Shown here: piece by piece, positions 18,331 to 26,593 of the stretch
Position numbering within the stretch: position 1 is the first letter of the stretch
How the letters are laid out: each line of letters begins with the position of its first letter
NCBI GenBank assembly: GCA_001872285.1
Contig: MNXU01000038.1
Location: 125,635 to 172,638 of the forward strand
Reading direction: 5' to 3'
From: Betaproteobacteria bacterium CG2_30_68_42
GTDB lineage: Bacteria; Pseudomonadota; Gammaproteobacteria; Burkholderiales; Rhodocyclaceae
Length of the DNA stretch: 47,004 bases
Notes under the pieces: model-generated
The model's input: only the letters and a program-made list of their open reading frames with translations
Databases searched by the model: none
What the model was told of the DNA's origin: nothing
Position numbers and translations under genes: made by a program

Positions 18331-19457
18331 GGCTCGATGTGTTCGAGATAGGCGCGCACGACATCGTGATAATGCCGATCGGCCATGAGGAAGGAATCGT
18401 GGCCGGAGGCGCTTTCGATCTCCGCATAGCTCACGTCGCAATCGTGTTCGAGCAGCGCCGAGACGATCTCGCGCGAGCGCGACGGCGCGAAGCGCCAGTC
18501 GGTCGAGAACGCGACGACGAGAATGCCGGCCCGTACCCCCGCCAGCGCCGCCGACAGATTGCCGCCGTGCTCGAGCGCGGGATCGAAGTAGTCGAGCGCC
18601 TTGGTCATCAGCAGGTAGGTGTTGGCGTCGAAATAGCCCGCGAACTTGTCGCCCTGATAGCGCAGGTAGGACTCGATTTCGAACTCGACGTCGAAGCTGT
18701 AGCGCAGCGCTCCGGAGCGCAGCATGCGGCCGAACTTGACCGCCATCTGGTCGTCCGACAGATAGGTGATGTGGCCGAGCATCCGGGCGAGCCGCAGACC
18801 CCGTACCGGTACGACTCCTTTGTCATAGAAATGGCCGCCGTGGAAATCCGGATCGGTCAGGATCGCCTGGCGCGCAACGTCGTTGAACGCGATGTTCTGC
18901 GCGGTGAGCTTCGGGGCTGCGGCGATCACGAGGCTGTGGCGCACGCGGTCCGGAAAATCGATCGCCCACTGCAGCGCCTGCATGCCGCCGAGGCTGCCCC
19001 CGATGACGGCGGCGAAGCGCTCGATGCCGAGCCGGTCGGCCAGCGCGGCCTGGCAGCGGACCCAGTCCTCCACGGTCACGACCGGGAAATCGGCCCCCCA
19101 GGGTGATCCGGTGGCCGGATTGACACTCGCCGGACCGGTCGAACCGAAGCATCCGCCGAGGTTATTGACGCCGATGACGAAGAAACGGCGGGTATCCAGC
19201 GGCTTCCCCGGTCCGATCAGGTTGTCCCACCAACCGATCGCCATCGGGTTGTCCGGGTAGACGCCGGCAACATGGTGAGAGCCTGACAGGGCGTGGCAGA
19301 CGAGGACGGCATTCGATTTCGCCGCGTTGAGCTCGCCGTAGGTTTCGAAGACGAGTTCGTAACCCGGCAGCACGGCTCCGGCGCGCAACCGGAAAGGTTC
19401 GGGGAACAAGGCATGCTGCGGCCGCACCGCGCCAACGCTGTTCGATTCGTCGTACAT
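18327..19457 (-). CDS. metX: homoserine O-acyltransferase MetX
   Basis: 376 residues from the ATG at 19457. Alpha/beta hydrolase fold with nucleophile Ser155 in GGSLGGMQ, Asp320 in FSTDWRF and His353 in SGHDSFL; other landmarks are [10 protein letters not shown] and [12 protein letters not shown]. It acylates homoserine at the first committed step of methionine synthesis. Whether it uses acetyl-CoA or succinyl-CoA cannot be told safely; many proteobacterial MetX enzymes use succinyl-CoA. The ATG at 19526 in the same frame is rejected because it lies inside the riboswitch and would be read through the terminator hairpin. Expression is predicted to be controlled by SAM through the leader at 19491-19580. 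It overlaps metW by four bases. Confidence 0.94.
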   Translation of the reverse strand: MYDESNSVGAVRPQHALFPEPFRLRAGAVLPGYELVFETYGELNAAKSNAVLVCHALSGSHHVAGVYPDNPMAIGWWDNLIGPGKPLDTRRFFVIGVNNLGGCFGSTGPASVNPATGSPWGADFPVVTVEDWVRCQAALADRLGIERFAAVIGGSLGGMQALQWAIDFPDRVRHSLVIAAAPKLTAQNIAFNDVARQAILTDPDFHGGHFYDKGVVPVRGLRLARMLGHITYLSDDQMAVKFGRMLRSGALRYSFDVEFEIESYLRYQGDKFAGYFDANTYLLMTKALDYFDPALEHGGNLSAALAGVRAGILVVAFSTDWRFAPSRSREIVSALLEHDCDVSYAEIESASGHDSFLMADRHYHDVVRAYLEHIEP

Positions 19458-19490
19458 GCCTTGCGTTTCGGCGCTCGCCGCGCTCCAATG

Positions 19491-19520
19491 AAAAACCCGG
19501 TCGGCGTTGCGCGGACCGGG
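19491..19520 (-). terminator. intrinsic terminator in the metX leader
   Basis: On the minus strand a 7-bp stem CCCGGTC/GACCGGG (19514-19520 with 19496-19502) encloses an 11-base loop and is followed at once by five T residues (19495-19491). It sits between the SAM-II aptamer and the metX start, 34 bases before the ATG. This is the layout of a transcriptional attenuator: SAM binding would favour termination. An alternative antiterminator pairing was not worked out. Confidence 0.75.
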
Positions 19521-19527
19521 TGCCATC

Positions 19528-19580
19528 GCTTTAGCCGTATTTTTAGGGCGCCCGCAAGCTGAAGCTCAAATCGGCGCCTG
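19528..19580 (-). ncRNA. SAM-II (metA-type) riboswitch aptamer
   Basis: Read on the minus strand, stem P1 is GGCGCC (19578-19573) paired with GGCGCC (19552-19547). The 20-base loop contains GATTTGA and GCTTGC, and downstream come CTAAAAA and GGCTAAAGC (ending at 19528). These four blocks, in this order and spacing, are the conserved core of the SAM-II aptamer, a pseudoknot that binds S-adenosylmethionine and is typical of metA/metX leaders. It begins within a few bases of the predicted transcription start and precedes metX, the expected target, with a terminator just after it. The match is by eye; a covariance-model search would settle it. Confidence 0.85.
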
Positions 19581-19588
19581 GTGGCGCA

Positions 19589-19617
19589 AAGTTAATCGCA
19601 GGCGCGGGCGATGTCAA
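19589..19617 (-). promoter_or_regulatory. sigma70 promoter of metX-metW
   Basis: On the minus strand a perfect -35 TTGACA (19617-19612) is followed by a 17-base spacer and the -10 TAACTT (19594-19589, three of six matches). The start is predicted near 19582, immediately ahead of the SAM-II aptamer, which leaves almost no untranslated sequence before P1. Confidence 0.7.
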
Positions 19618-19780
19618 TGCGGATCGCACGCGCCACCGGGCGGGCCGACCGCTGGTGCGCGGCACATTCGCCGCGACACGTGCCTCAGGTTCTCTTCAGC
19701 ACGGCCGTTATTCGATCCATTCGGTCGTATCGGATCGGCCGGCAGCGTTGGGCAGGAAAGCCTGGAATCGAGGTGTTCGA

Positions 19781-20635
19781 TTGAGCAAGACACAGTGTCG
19801 CGTCGCCGATCGCCAGCCGGCATCGGGCGCAAGGCGCAGTCCCGAGCGGCTCCTCGACGGCCTGCGGGTTCTCGTGGTCGACGACGACCCGGTTTCGCGC
19901 GGCTTCGCCCGCAAGCTCCTCGGCACAGCCGGCGCCGAGGTGGAAATCGCGGAGAACGGCTTGCGCGCGCTGGAAGTCCTCGATTCGGCTGAATCGCAAT
20001 GCTTCGATGCGGTCCTGATGGACATCGAGATGCCGGCGATGGACGGACTCGAGGCCACACGGCGCCTTCGCTCCCAGCCGCGCTTCGCGCACCTGCCCAT
20101 CATCGCGCTGACCGCTCACGCGGTCGTCGTGGAGTGCCACTGCTGCATCGAGGCCGGCATGGATGATCATGTCATCAAGCCTTTCTCTGCCGTCACGTTG
20201 GTCGAAGTGGTCGCTCACTGGACGTCCCGCGCAGCGCGAGGCCCGGCGGGCGCGATCACGGAACGGGCTGCCGGCGTACTCGAAGCCGACGCCGCCCTCG
20301 CGCGGCTGGACGGAAATCATGAGTTCTATTCGCGCGTTGCCGGGCAGTTCGCCGAGCGCTATGCCGGGCTGGACATCGCCGCGATTGCGGCTCGGCGCGG
20401 GCGAGCCGCAGCGCAACTGAGTGTGCACTCACTTAACGGACTCGCGGGCATGATCGGGGCAAACCGGCTGCAGGAGCTCGCCGCCCGGCTGGAAGAGGCG
20501 CTCGGCGCGAACGATCCGCAAACCGCCACCCTGATGCCGAGCTTCTCGGCCGAACTCGCCGCAGTGCTGGGCCGCGTCCGCGATCATCTCGCCGGATCCG
20601 GAGGAGAACAGTCCGGTGCCTCACAACCGCACTGA
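19781..20635 (+). CDS. response regulator receiver (REC) plus histidine phosphotransfer (HPt) protein
   Basis: 284 residues from a TTG start chosen because GAGGTG lies 5 bases upstream; an in-frame GTG at 19655 is the alternative and is uncertain. The REC domain (about 28-145) has acidic residues Asp34-36, phosphoacceptor Asp81 (LMDIEMPAMDG), Thr111 and Lys133 (VIKPF). A linker leads to a C-terminal HPt domain (about 165-275) with the candidate His216 in VHSLNGLAGMIGA, where the usual Lys after His-x-Leu is Asn. Such REC-HPt proteins normally act downstream of, or are fused to, hybrid histidine kinases, but no kinase is nearby. It lies between the metX promoter region and the convergent ptsI gene. 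The CHCC stretch after the REC beta-5 region is unusual. Confidence 0.8.
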   Translation: MSKTQCRVADRQPASGARRSPERLLDGLRVLVVDDDPVSRGFARKLLGTAGAEVEIAENGLRALEVLDSAESQCFDAVLMDIEMPAMDGLEATRRLRSQPRFAHLPIIALTAHAVVVECHCCIEAGMDDHVIKPFSAVTLVEVVAHWTSRAARGPAGAITERAAGVLEADAALARLDGNHEFYSRVAGQFAERYAGLDIAAIAARRGRAAAQLSVHSLNGLAGMIGANRLQELAARLEEALGANDPQTATLMPSFSAELAAVLGRVRDHLAGSGGEQSGASQPH

Positions 20636-20658
20636 ACGCGGCGGTCCCGGCGATCGGC

Positions 20659-22398
20659 TCAGCCGGCGTGCTCGTTCAGACGCGCGACATGCTCGCGCAG
20701 GCGTTCCGGCTCCTCGATCCGTAACAGCCCGGCCACCTTCGCGGTCAGTTCGGCGACGTTTGCCAGGAGCACCTGCTGCTTGACGACGTTGATCTGTGAG
20801 GGGTGCATGGAAAACTCGCGCAGACCCATTCCGAGCAGCAGACGAGTCAGCAGCGGGTCTCCGGCCATCTCACCGCACACCGCCACCGGTTTCGCCGCCC
20901 GCGCCGCACTCTGGATCGTTCGGTGGATCAGATACAAGACCGACGGGTGGAGGCAGTCGTAGAGATACGCCACGGTCTCGTCGGTGCGGTCGATCGCGAG
21001 CGTGTACTGGATCAGGTCGTTGGTGCCGATGGAGAGGAAATCCAGCCGCCTGAGGAAGACTCCGAGCGAGAGCGCCGCCGCCGGAATCTCGATCATTCCG
21101 CCGATCTCCATGCCCTCGTCGAAGGGCACTTTCTCCGCCCGCAGCTGCTCCTTGGCGCGCGCGATGAGCGCGAGCGACTGGTCGATTTCATGCGCGTGCG
21201 CGAGCATCGGGATCAGCAGACGCACCCGGCCGTAGTGGGAGGCGCGCAGAATGGCACGCAGCTGAACCAGGAACATCTGGGGTTCGGACAGACAGTAGCG
21301 GATCGCCCGCAGCCCGAGCGCCGGGTTCATCTTCGGCGGCTCGAAGCCGCCCTCGGTCGTCTTGTCGGCGCCCAGATCGAGGATGCGGATCGTGACCGGT
21401 TTGCCCTTGAGCGCATGCGCGACCCGGCGATAGGCTTCGAACTGCTCGTCCTCTCCCGGGAACTCCTTTCGGTTGAAGAACAGGAATTCGGTCCGGAACA
21501 ATCCGACGCCGTCGGCGCCCGCCTCGCGAACCTGAACGAGGTCGCGCGGCAGCTCGATGTTGGCCTGGAGCGAAATCGCCTGGCCGTCGAGCGTCGTCGA
21601 GGGGGCGCTCCTGAGCATCCGGAGTCTGGCGCGATCCAGATCGAGCTCGCTCTTGCGCAGCCGGTATTCCTCGAGCACCCGCTCGTCGGGATCGACGATC
21701 ACCACGCCACGGGTGCCGTCGACGATCAGCAGATCGTCGTCGCGTACCAGTTGCCCGGCCTCGCGCAGGCCGACGACCGCCGGGATGCCCAGGCTGCGGG
21801 CGACGATCGCCGTGTGGGAGGTCGCTCCGCCCAGAGCGGTCACGAAACCGGCGATCTGATGCTGCTTGAACTGCACCGTGTCGGCCGGGGACAGATCGTG
21901 GGCGACTACCACCGCCGGCTGGCCATGGCGGCGCCCCGCCACGGGCCGCCTCGGGAGACCGGTCAGGACCTTCATCACCCGCTCGACGACCTGGACGATG
22001 TCGGCCTTGCGGCTGCGCAGATACGAATCCTCGATGCGCTCGAACTGCTCCTTCAGCTCCTCCATCTGCTGCACGAGCGCCCACTCGGCGTTGCAGCGCT
22101 TTTGCGCGATCACGGTTCGGACGGCCTGCCCGAGCAGCGGATCGTCGAGGATGATGGCATGCAGGCTGACGAGCGCGGCGATTTCCGGGGGCGCAGCGGC
22201 CGCTCCCGCCGCCTCGCGAATGTTGCCCAGCTCGCGGCGAACCTCGGCGAACGCCCCATCCAGACGCTCGATTTCGGCTTCCACCAGCTTCGCGGGAATC
22301 ACGTAATGCGGCACTTCCAGCAAGGCGTGCGAAATCCGGTGGGCACGCCCGATCGCGATTCCGGAGCACACCGCGAGCCCATGCAGCGCGAAGCTCAT
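20659..22398 (-). CDS. ptsI: phosphoenolpyruvate-protein phosphotransferase (PTS enzyme I)
   Basis: 579 residues (E. coli EI 575). The phosphohistidine is His195 in GGATSHTAIVARS, the PEP-binding C-terminal barrel carries GVGLFRTEFLF, and the active-site Cys508 lies in VAVCGEMAGDPLLT. Other landmarks are IRILDLGADK and SIGTNDLIQYTLAIDR. It transfers phosphate from PEP to HPr in the cytosol. The gene follows ptsH by two bases. No sugar permease (EIIB, EIIC) is visible in the window, so a regulatory PTS rather than sugar uptake is inferred, as in many Betaproteobacteria. Confidence 0.96.
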   Translation of the reverse strand: MSFALHGLAVCSGIAIGRAHRISHALLEVPHYVIPAKLVEAEIERLDGAFAEVRRELGNIREAAGAAAAPPEIAALVSLHAIILDDPLLGQAVRTVIAQKRCNAEWALVQQMEELKEQFERIEDSYLRSRKADIVQVVERVMKVLTGLPRRPVAGRRHGQPAVVVAHDLSPADTVQFKQHQIAGFVTALGGATSHTAIVARSLGIPAVVGLREAGQLVRDDDLLIVDGTRGVVIVDPDERVLEEYRLRKSELDLDRARLRMLRSAPSTTLDGQAISLQANIELPRDLVQVREAGADGVGLFRTEFLFFNRKEFPGEDEQFEAYRRVAHALKGKPVTIRILDLGADKTTEGGFEPPKMNPALGLRAIRYCLSEPQMFLVQLRAILRASHYGRVRLLIPMLAHAHEIDQSLALIARAKEQLRAEKVPFDEGMEIGGMIEIPAAALSLGVFLRRLDFLSIGTNDLIQYTLAIDRTDETVAYLYDCLHPSVLYLIHRTIQSAARAAKPVAVCGEMAGDPLLTRLLLGMGLREFSMHPSQINVVKQQVLLANVAELTAKVAGLLRIEEPERLREHVARLNEHAG

Positions 22399-22400
22399 CG

Positions 22401-22670
22401 CTACTCCAGCTCGCCGAAGCGCCCGGCGATCAGCGCGCGGATGGCGCGCAGCGCCTCGTCCGCGTCCGCGCCCGCCGTCTCGATGCGCACCGTCGCGCCG
22501 CGGGCGGCGGCGAGCATCATCACCCCCATGATGCTTTTGGCATTGACCCGGCGGCCGTCGCGCTCGAGCCAGACCTCGCAGCCGAAGGCACTCGCGACCT
22601 GGGTCAGCCTGGCCGCCGCGCGCGCGTGCAAGCCGAGCTTGTTGATGATTTCGGCCTGCGCCGCTGGCAC
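22401..22670 (-). CDS. ptsH: HPr phosphocarrier protein
   Basis: 89 residues from a GTG start at 22670 behind an AGGGG ribosome site, 5 bases after the EIIA stop. His15 in NKLGLHARAAARL is the phosphorylation site for EI, and Ser46 in NAKSIMGVMML is the site that HPr kinase uses in species which have it. Length and both motifs fit the family (85-90 residues). The open frame continues upstream but that part overlaps the EIIA gene in another frame. It links EI to the upstream EIIA. Confidence 0.95.
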   Translation of the reverse strand: MPAAQAEIINKLGLHARAAARLTQVASAFGCEVWLERDGRRVNAKSIMGVMMLAAARGATVRIETAGADADEALRAIRALIAGRFGELE

Positions 22671-22675
22671 CGCCC

Positions 22676-23062
22676 CTACCCCTTGACCCGCAGCACGCCG
22701 TCCCGCCCGCCGGCGAGCGCCTTGGTCGTCAGCGTGGCCAAGTCGCGATCGCGATAGGTGAGGGCGCGCAGCAGCATCGGCAGGTTGACTCCCGCGAGCG
22801 CTTCGACGCGCCCCGGTTCGAGCAGCTTGAGCGCGATATTGGCGGGCGTCGCCCCGAAGACGTCGGTGAGGATCAGCACCCCGTGCCCGGAGTCCACCAG
22901 TTGCAGCCACTGGCGCGCGGTGGGCAGGATGTCGAGCGGATCGTCCTGCGCGGACACCCCGATCTGGGCGAGCTGCGGCGGGCGCCGGTTGAGGACGTGG
23001 CAGGCGCACTGGATCAGCGATTCGCCCAGGCTCCCATGGGTGACGAGGAACAGCCCGATCAT
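22676..23062 (-). CDS. PTS EIIA component, mannose family type
   Basis: 128 residues. The phosphorylatable His9 is in LVTHGSLGESL, and the second half holds LTDVFGATPANIALKLL, the family core. Family knowledge: EIIA-Man type domains accept phosphate from HPr. Free-standing copies beside ptsH and ptsI in Betaproteobacteria are thought to be regulatory. It forms an operon with ptsH and ptsI and lies 5 bases after the small membrane-protein gene. Absence of EIIB/C/D partners here is notable. The start ATG at 23062 is clear. Confidence 0.93.
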   Translation of the reverse strand: MIGLFLVTHGSLGESLIQCACHVLNRRPPQLAQIGVSAQDDPLDILPTARQWLQLVDSGHGVLILTDVFGATPANIALKLLEPGRVEALAGVNLPMLLRALTYRDRDLATLTTKALAGGRDGVLRVKG

Positions 23063-23067
23063 GACCG

Positions 23068-23280
23068 TCAGCCGAACGCCAGTGCGAGCAGGACGGCCGC
23101 GACGGATCCGATTGCGAGCGCCGCGGCCGCGATGCGGCGGCTGCGCGCCCGATCCCGCCGCTCCTCATCGATCAGCCGGTGGATGCGGCGGATCGCGGAG
23201 CCGGCGAGCGCGACCCGGATTCGCCTCTCGATGGCATTGCGCTCCGGGCGCTCGGCAAGGCTCGGGTCGGGCATGCTCAC
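23068..23280 (-). CDS. 70-residue membrane protein between apbE and EIIA genes
   Basis: The GTG start at 23280 overlaps the apbE stop (GTGA) and the gene ends 5 bases before the EIIA gene. It has a charged, Arg-rich N-terminal region (ERRIRVALAGSAIRRIHRLIDEE) and a single C-terminal transmembrane helix (about residues 48-70). I do not recognise a family. Coupling on both sides supports a real gene in the gsh-apbE-pts operon. Confidence 0.6.
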   Translation of the reverse strand: MSMPDPSLAERPERNAIERRIRVALAGSAIRRIHRLIDEERRDRARSRRIAAAALAIGSVAAVLLALAFG

Positions 23281-24323
23281 TCCACGATCTCCACGGCAGG
23301 TTTCGGTTCGTCAAAGCGCAGCCTGCGGCTCAGCGCGCGCGTGACCGTAATCTTACCGGAAGCGTCGATCCGAAGCGCCAGCTCCACGCCCAGACGGCGC
23401 GCGGCCGCGCGCCAGGCGCCGGCCTGGGCGATGAACAGAGGCTTGCTGGCCGCGTCCGAGAGCGCTCCCGCCGCCTCGCCCGGGCCGGTGAGCACCGTCA
23501 CCGCCCGAACCCCCTGCACGGGCGCGCCGCTGCTGGGATCGACGAGATGGCTGTAGCGCCTCCCACCGAGTTCGAAAAAACGCTGGTAGTCCCCCGAGGT
23601 GCCGATGGCCTCGCCGTCGAGGAGATCGAGCGAGGCGAAGGTGCCGGCGCCGCGCGGCTGCTGGATGCCCACCCGCCACGGCGCCTCGCCCTTCGTCCCC
23701 AGCGCCATCACGTTGCCGCCGATGTTGATCAGCGCGTTCGCGATTCCCTGCTGCCTGAGCAGGGCAGCGGCGCGGTCGAGCGCGTAACCCTTCGCATAGC
23801 CCCCGAGGTCGATCATCACCTCGCGGTTGCGGCTCTGCACCCGGTCCCGCGCGATCGTGAGATCGCTCATGCGCGGCCGCGCGCGCACGAGCGCCTCGAT
23901 GTCGGATTGAGAGGGCAGCCGCGGCGCGAAGGTGTCGCTGTGGAAGCCCCACAGCCTCACCAGCTTGCCGATCGCGGGATCGAACAGGTGATCCGATGCC
24001 TGCGCGATCCCGGCGGCATGCGCGAGGATGCGGGCAAGTTCCGGCGAAACCGGGATCGAGCGCTCGTCCCGGGCAATGGCTTCATTCAGCCGCGTGAGCT
24101 CGCTCGGCTGCCAGGCGTGCAGCATCCGGTGCAGGCGGTCAAATTCCCGCAGCACGGCGGCGACCGCTGCGCGCGCCTGCCCCTTTTCGACGCCGTAGAC
24201 CTGAACCTCGACCCGGGTGCCGAAGACATAGGACTCCTGCCGAACCGGCGCGCCCGGTCCGCAGCCCGAAAGCAGGAAGAACGCGAGGACTGCGGTAAGC
24301 AGGCGGACGGGCGTGTCCCTCAC
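23277..24323 (-). CDS. apbE: ApbE family FAD:protein FMN transferase lipoprotein
   Basis: 348 residues from a GTG at 24323 that overlaps the gshB stop (GTGA). The N-terminus is a lipoprotein signal with lipobox LLSGC (Cys21). The ApbE domain then shows FGTRVEVQVYG, VMIDLGGYAKGYALDRAA, NALINIGGNVMALG, and the flavin/Mg motif region GTSGDYQRFFELGGRRYSHLVDP. Family knowledge: it attaches FMN covalently to Thr residues of periplasmic flavoproteins such as NqrC or RnfG, none of which is in view. The frame is open upstream through gshB in another phase, which is not coding. Location is the periplasmic face of the inner membrane. Confidence 0.9.
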   Translation of the reverse strand: MRDTPVRLLTAVLAFFLLSGCGPGAPVRQESYVFGTRVEVQVYGVEKGQARAAVAAVLREFDRLHRMLHAWQPSELTRLNEAIARDERSIPVSPELARILAHAAGIAQASDHLFDPAIGKLVRLWGFHSDTFAPRLPSQSDIEALVRARPRMSDLTIARDRVQSRNREVMIDLGGYAKGYALDRAAALLRQQGIANALINIGGNVMALGTKGEAPWRVGIQQPRGAGTFASLDLLDGEAIGTSGDYQRFFELGGRRYSHLVDPSSGAPVQGVRAVTVLTGPGEAAGALSDAASKPLFIAQAGAWRAAARRLGVELALRIDASGKITVTRALSRRLRFDEPKPAVEIVE

Positions 24324-25273
24324 GGCCGCTCGGCCGTCACCGCGCGTTCGAGCGCGTCGAGGAACATACCGGCGACATCGAACCCGGTCTGCGCGGCGAT
24401 CTCCACGAAACAGGTCGGGCTGGTGACGTTGATCTCGGTGAGCCAGTCGCCGATCACGTCCAGCCCGACGAGCAGCAGGCCGCGCGAATGGAGCAGCGGC
24501 GCGAGCGCCCCGGCGATCTCGCGGTCGCGGGCGCAGAGCGGCTGCGCCACGCCGGTCCCGCCGGTGGCGAGGTTGGCGCGGGTCTCGCCGGGCTTCGGAA
24601 TTCGCGCCAGCGCGTACGGGACGACCTCGCCCCCGATCAGCAGGATGCGCTTGTCCCCGGCCAGGACCTCGGGGATGTAGCGCTGGGCCATGATCGTGCG
24701 GCGGCCATAATCGGTCATCAGCTCGATGATGACATTGCGATTGGGGTCCGCCGCGCGCACCCGGAACACCGAGGCGCCCCCCATCGCGTCCAGCGGCTTG
24801 AGCACGGCATCGCCGGCCTCGTCGATGAACGCATGGAGAGAATCGGGCTGCCTCGCCACCAGGGTCGGCACGGTGAATCGCGGAAACTCGCAGATCGCGA
24901 GCTTCTCCGAGTGGTCGCGGATCGCGCGCGGGCGGTTGAAGATGCGCGCGCCGCCCGCCTCGGCGCGCTCCAGCAGCCAGGTGGCAGCGAGATATTCGGC
25001 ATCGAACGGCGGATCCTGGCGCATCAGCACGCAATCGAAATCGCTCAGGCGGTGAATCCCGCGCGCGCCTGCCCGGAACCACTGTGCGTCGGTCCCGGAA
25101 AGGTCGAGCTCGGTCGAATCCGCCAGCGCCGCGCCTTCACGCCAGCGCAGCGTCTCCCGGTCGATCGCCAAGACCGCGTGGCCGCGGCGCTGCGCCTCGC
25201 GCATCATCGCCACGCTCGAATCCTTGGTTGCCTTGAGCCGCTCCAGCGGATCGAGGAGGAAGGCGAGGCGCAT
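24320..25273 (-). CDS. gshB: glutathione synthetase
   Basis: 317 residues (E. coli 316). ATP-grasp enzyme that joins gamma-glutamylcysteine and glycine. Motifs: N-terminal DPLERLKATKDSSVAMM, VLMRQDPPFDAEYL, KPLDAMGGASVFRV, the ATP-grasp segment RILLIGGEVVPYALAR and GLDVIGDWLTEINVTSPTCF. The gene follows gshA by 6 bases, so the whole glutathione pathway is co-expressed. It overlaps apbE by four bases. Confidence 0.96.
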   Translation of the reverse strand: MRLAFLLDPLERLKATKDSSVAMMREAQRRGHAVLAIDRETLRWREGAALADSTELDLSGTDAQWFRAGARGIHRLSDFDCVLMRQDPPFDAEYLAATWLLERAEAGGARIFNRPRAIRDHSEKLAICEFPRFTVPTLVARQPDSLHAFIDEAGDAVLKPLDAMGGASVFRVRAADPNRNVIIELMTDYGRRTIMAQRYIPEVLAGDKRILLIGGEVVPYALARIPKPGETRANLATGGTGVAQPLCARDREIAGALAPLLHSRGLLLVGLDVIGDWLTEINVTSPTCFVEIAAQTGFDVAGMFLDALERAVTAERP

Positions 25274-25279
25274 CCCGGC

Positions 25280-26551
25280 TCACTCGCCGCGCTCGAGCTC
25301 GAGCGCAGCCGCCACCAGCGCGAGCCTCGCGATCACGCCATACGCATAGTACCGGTTGGCCGGAGCATCCGGGCTCGCGCATGCATCCGGCAGGGAACAG
25401 GAAGCCTCGAATGCGAGCGGCCGGAATTCCATGCCGGGTGCATTGAGATTCTCGTCGCGCCCGCGCCCGGCATGCACCCGGTAGAAGCCGCCCACGACAT
25501 AGCGGTCGATCATGTAGATGACCGGCTCGGCGACATGCTCATCGACGGTCTCGACCGTGCGTACCCCCTCCTGGATGATGACCTCGCTGACCTCCAGGCC
25601 TTCCTTCACGACCGCCATCTTGTTGCGCTGCTTGCGGTTGAGCTCCCGCACCTCCTCCGGGCTCCTGACCATCAGGATGCCCATGCCATAGGTGCCGGCA
25701 TCCGCCTTCACGACCACGAACGGCTCCTCTTCGATGCCGTGCTCGCGGTACTTGCTCCTGATGCGGAACAGCAGCGTGTCGACGCTGTTCACCAGGCACT
25801 CCTGGCCTTCGCGGCTGCGAAAATTCACGCTCCCGCAGCGCTCGAACTCCGGAACGATGAGCCACGGGTCGATCCCGAGGATGCCCGCCAGCGCGCGCCC
25901 CGCTTCTTCGTAGGCGGCGAAGTGACGCGATTTCCTGCGCGCATGCCAGCCGGCGGCGAGCGGCGGAATCACCACCTGCTCCTCGAGCCCCCCGAGGATT
26001 TCCGGCACGCCCGCCGAGAGGTCGTTGTTGAGCAGGATCGCACAGGGGTCGAACCCTTCGAGGCCGAGCCGCCCATCGTGCCGCCTGAGCGGCTCGAGCA
26101 TGACGCGCTCATCGCCGGGAAGATCGATCGCGGTGGCTGTTTCGATCTCCGGCAGCAGGCTCCCGATGCGCACGTTCAGACCCGCCCTGCCGAGTATGCC
26201 CGCGAGCCGCGCCACGTTGGCGAGATAGAACAGGTTCCGGGTATGGTTCTCGGGGATCAGCAGCAGATTCTTCGCGTCCGGACAGATGCGCTCGATCGCC
26301 ATCATCGCCGCCTGCACCGCGAGCGGCAGCATGGAATCGCTCAGGTTGTTGAAGCCGCCCGGAAACAGGTTGGTGTCGACCGGTGCGAGCTTGTATCCCG
26401 AATTGCGCAGATCCACCGAGGCGTAGAAGGGCGGCGTGTGATCCTGCCATTGCGCACGGAACCATTGCTCGATCTCCGGCGCCCGGGCGAGCAGACGCCC
26501 CTCCAATTCGAGCAGCGGGGCGGTGAGTGCGGTCGCGAGGCGGGGGATCAT
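25280..26551 (-). CDS. gshA: glutamate-cysteine ligase, Thiobacillus/Acidithiobacillus-type
   Basis: 423 residues. It belongs to the GshA family defined from Acidithiobacillus ferrooxidans and common in Betaproteobacteria, not the E. coli gshA family. Typical stretches are YASVDLRNSGYKLAPVDTNL, FPGGFNNLSDSML, IPENHTRNLFYLANVARL, EPFVVVKADAGTYGMGILMV and VVGGFYRVHAGRGRDENLN. It ligates glutamate and cysteine, the first step of glutathione synthesis. The start ATG at 26551 is supported by the conserved N-terminus. It is the first gene of the gshA-gshB-apbE-pts chain, 42 bases after the DNA methyltransferase gene ends. Confidence 0.94.
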   Translation of the reverse strand: MIPRLATALTAPLLELEGRLLARAPEIEQWFRAQWQDHTPPFYASVDLRNSGYKLAPVDTNLFPGGFNNLSDSMLPLAVQAAMMAIERICPDAKNLLLIPENHTRNLFYLANVARLAGILGRAGLNVRIGSLLPEIETATAIDLPGDERVMLEPLRRHDGRLGLEGFDPCAILLNNDLSAGVPEILGGLEEQVVIPPLAAGWHARRKSRHFAAYEEAGRALAGILGIDPWLIVPEFERCGSVNFRSREGQECLVNSVDTLLFRIRSKYREHGIEEEPFVVVKADAGTYGMGILMVRSPEEVRELNRKQRNKMAVVKEGLEVSEVIIQEGVRTVETVDEHVAEPVIYMIDRYVVGGFYRVHAGRGRDENLNAPGMEFRPLAFEASCSLPDACASPDAPANRYYAYGVIARLALVAAALELERGE

Positions 26552-26593
26552 GACTTCGGGGCCGCGCCCCCGGAAGCGCGCGGCTGGGGAATG

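Noticed and set aside
19458-19526. Upstream ATG of metX at 19526
   Set aside because: The extension lies within the riboswitch and terminator hairpin; the resulting residues are not part of MetX.
20803-22686. Open plus-strand frame of 627 codons opposite ptsI
   Set aside because: Antisense to a full-length enzyme I with intact catalytic motifs; no family resemblance.
24324-25082. Upstream extension of the apbE frame through gshB
   Set aside because: It runs inside gshB in another phase; the lipoprotein signal begins at 24323.
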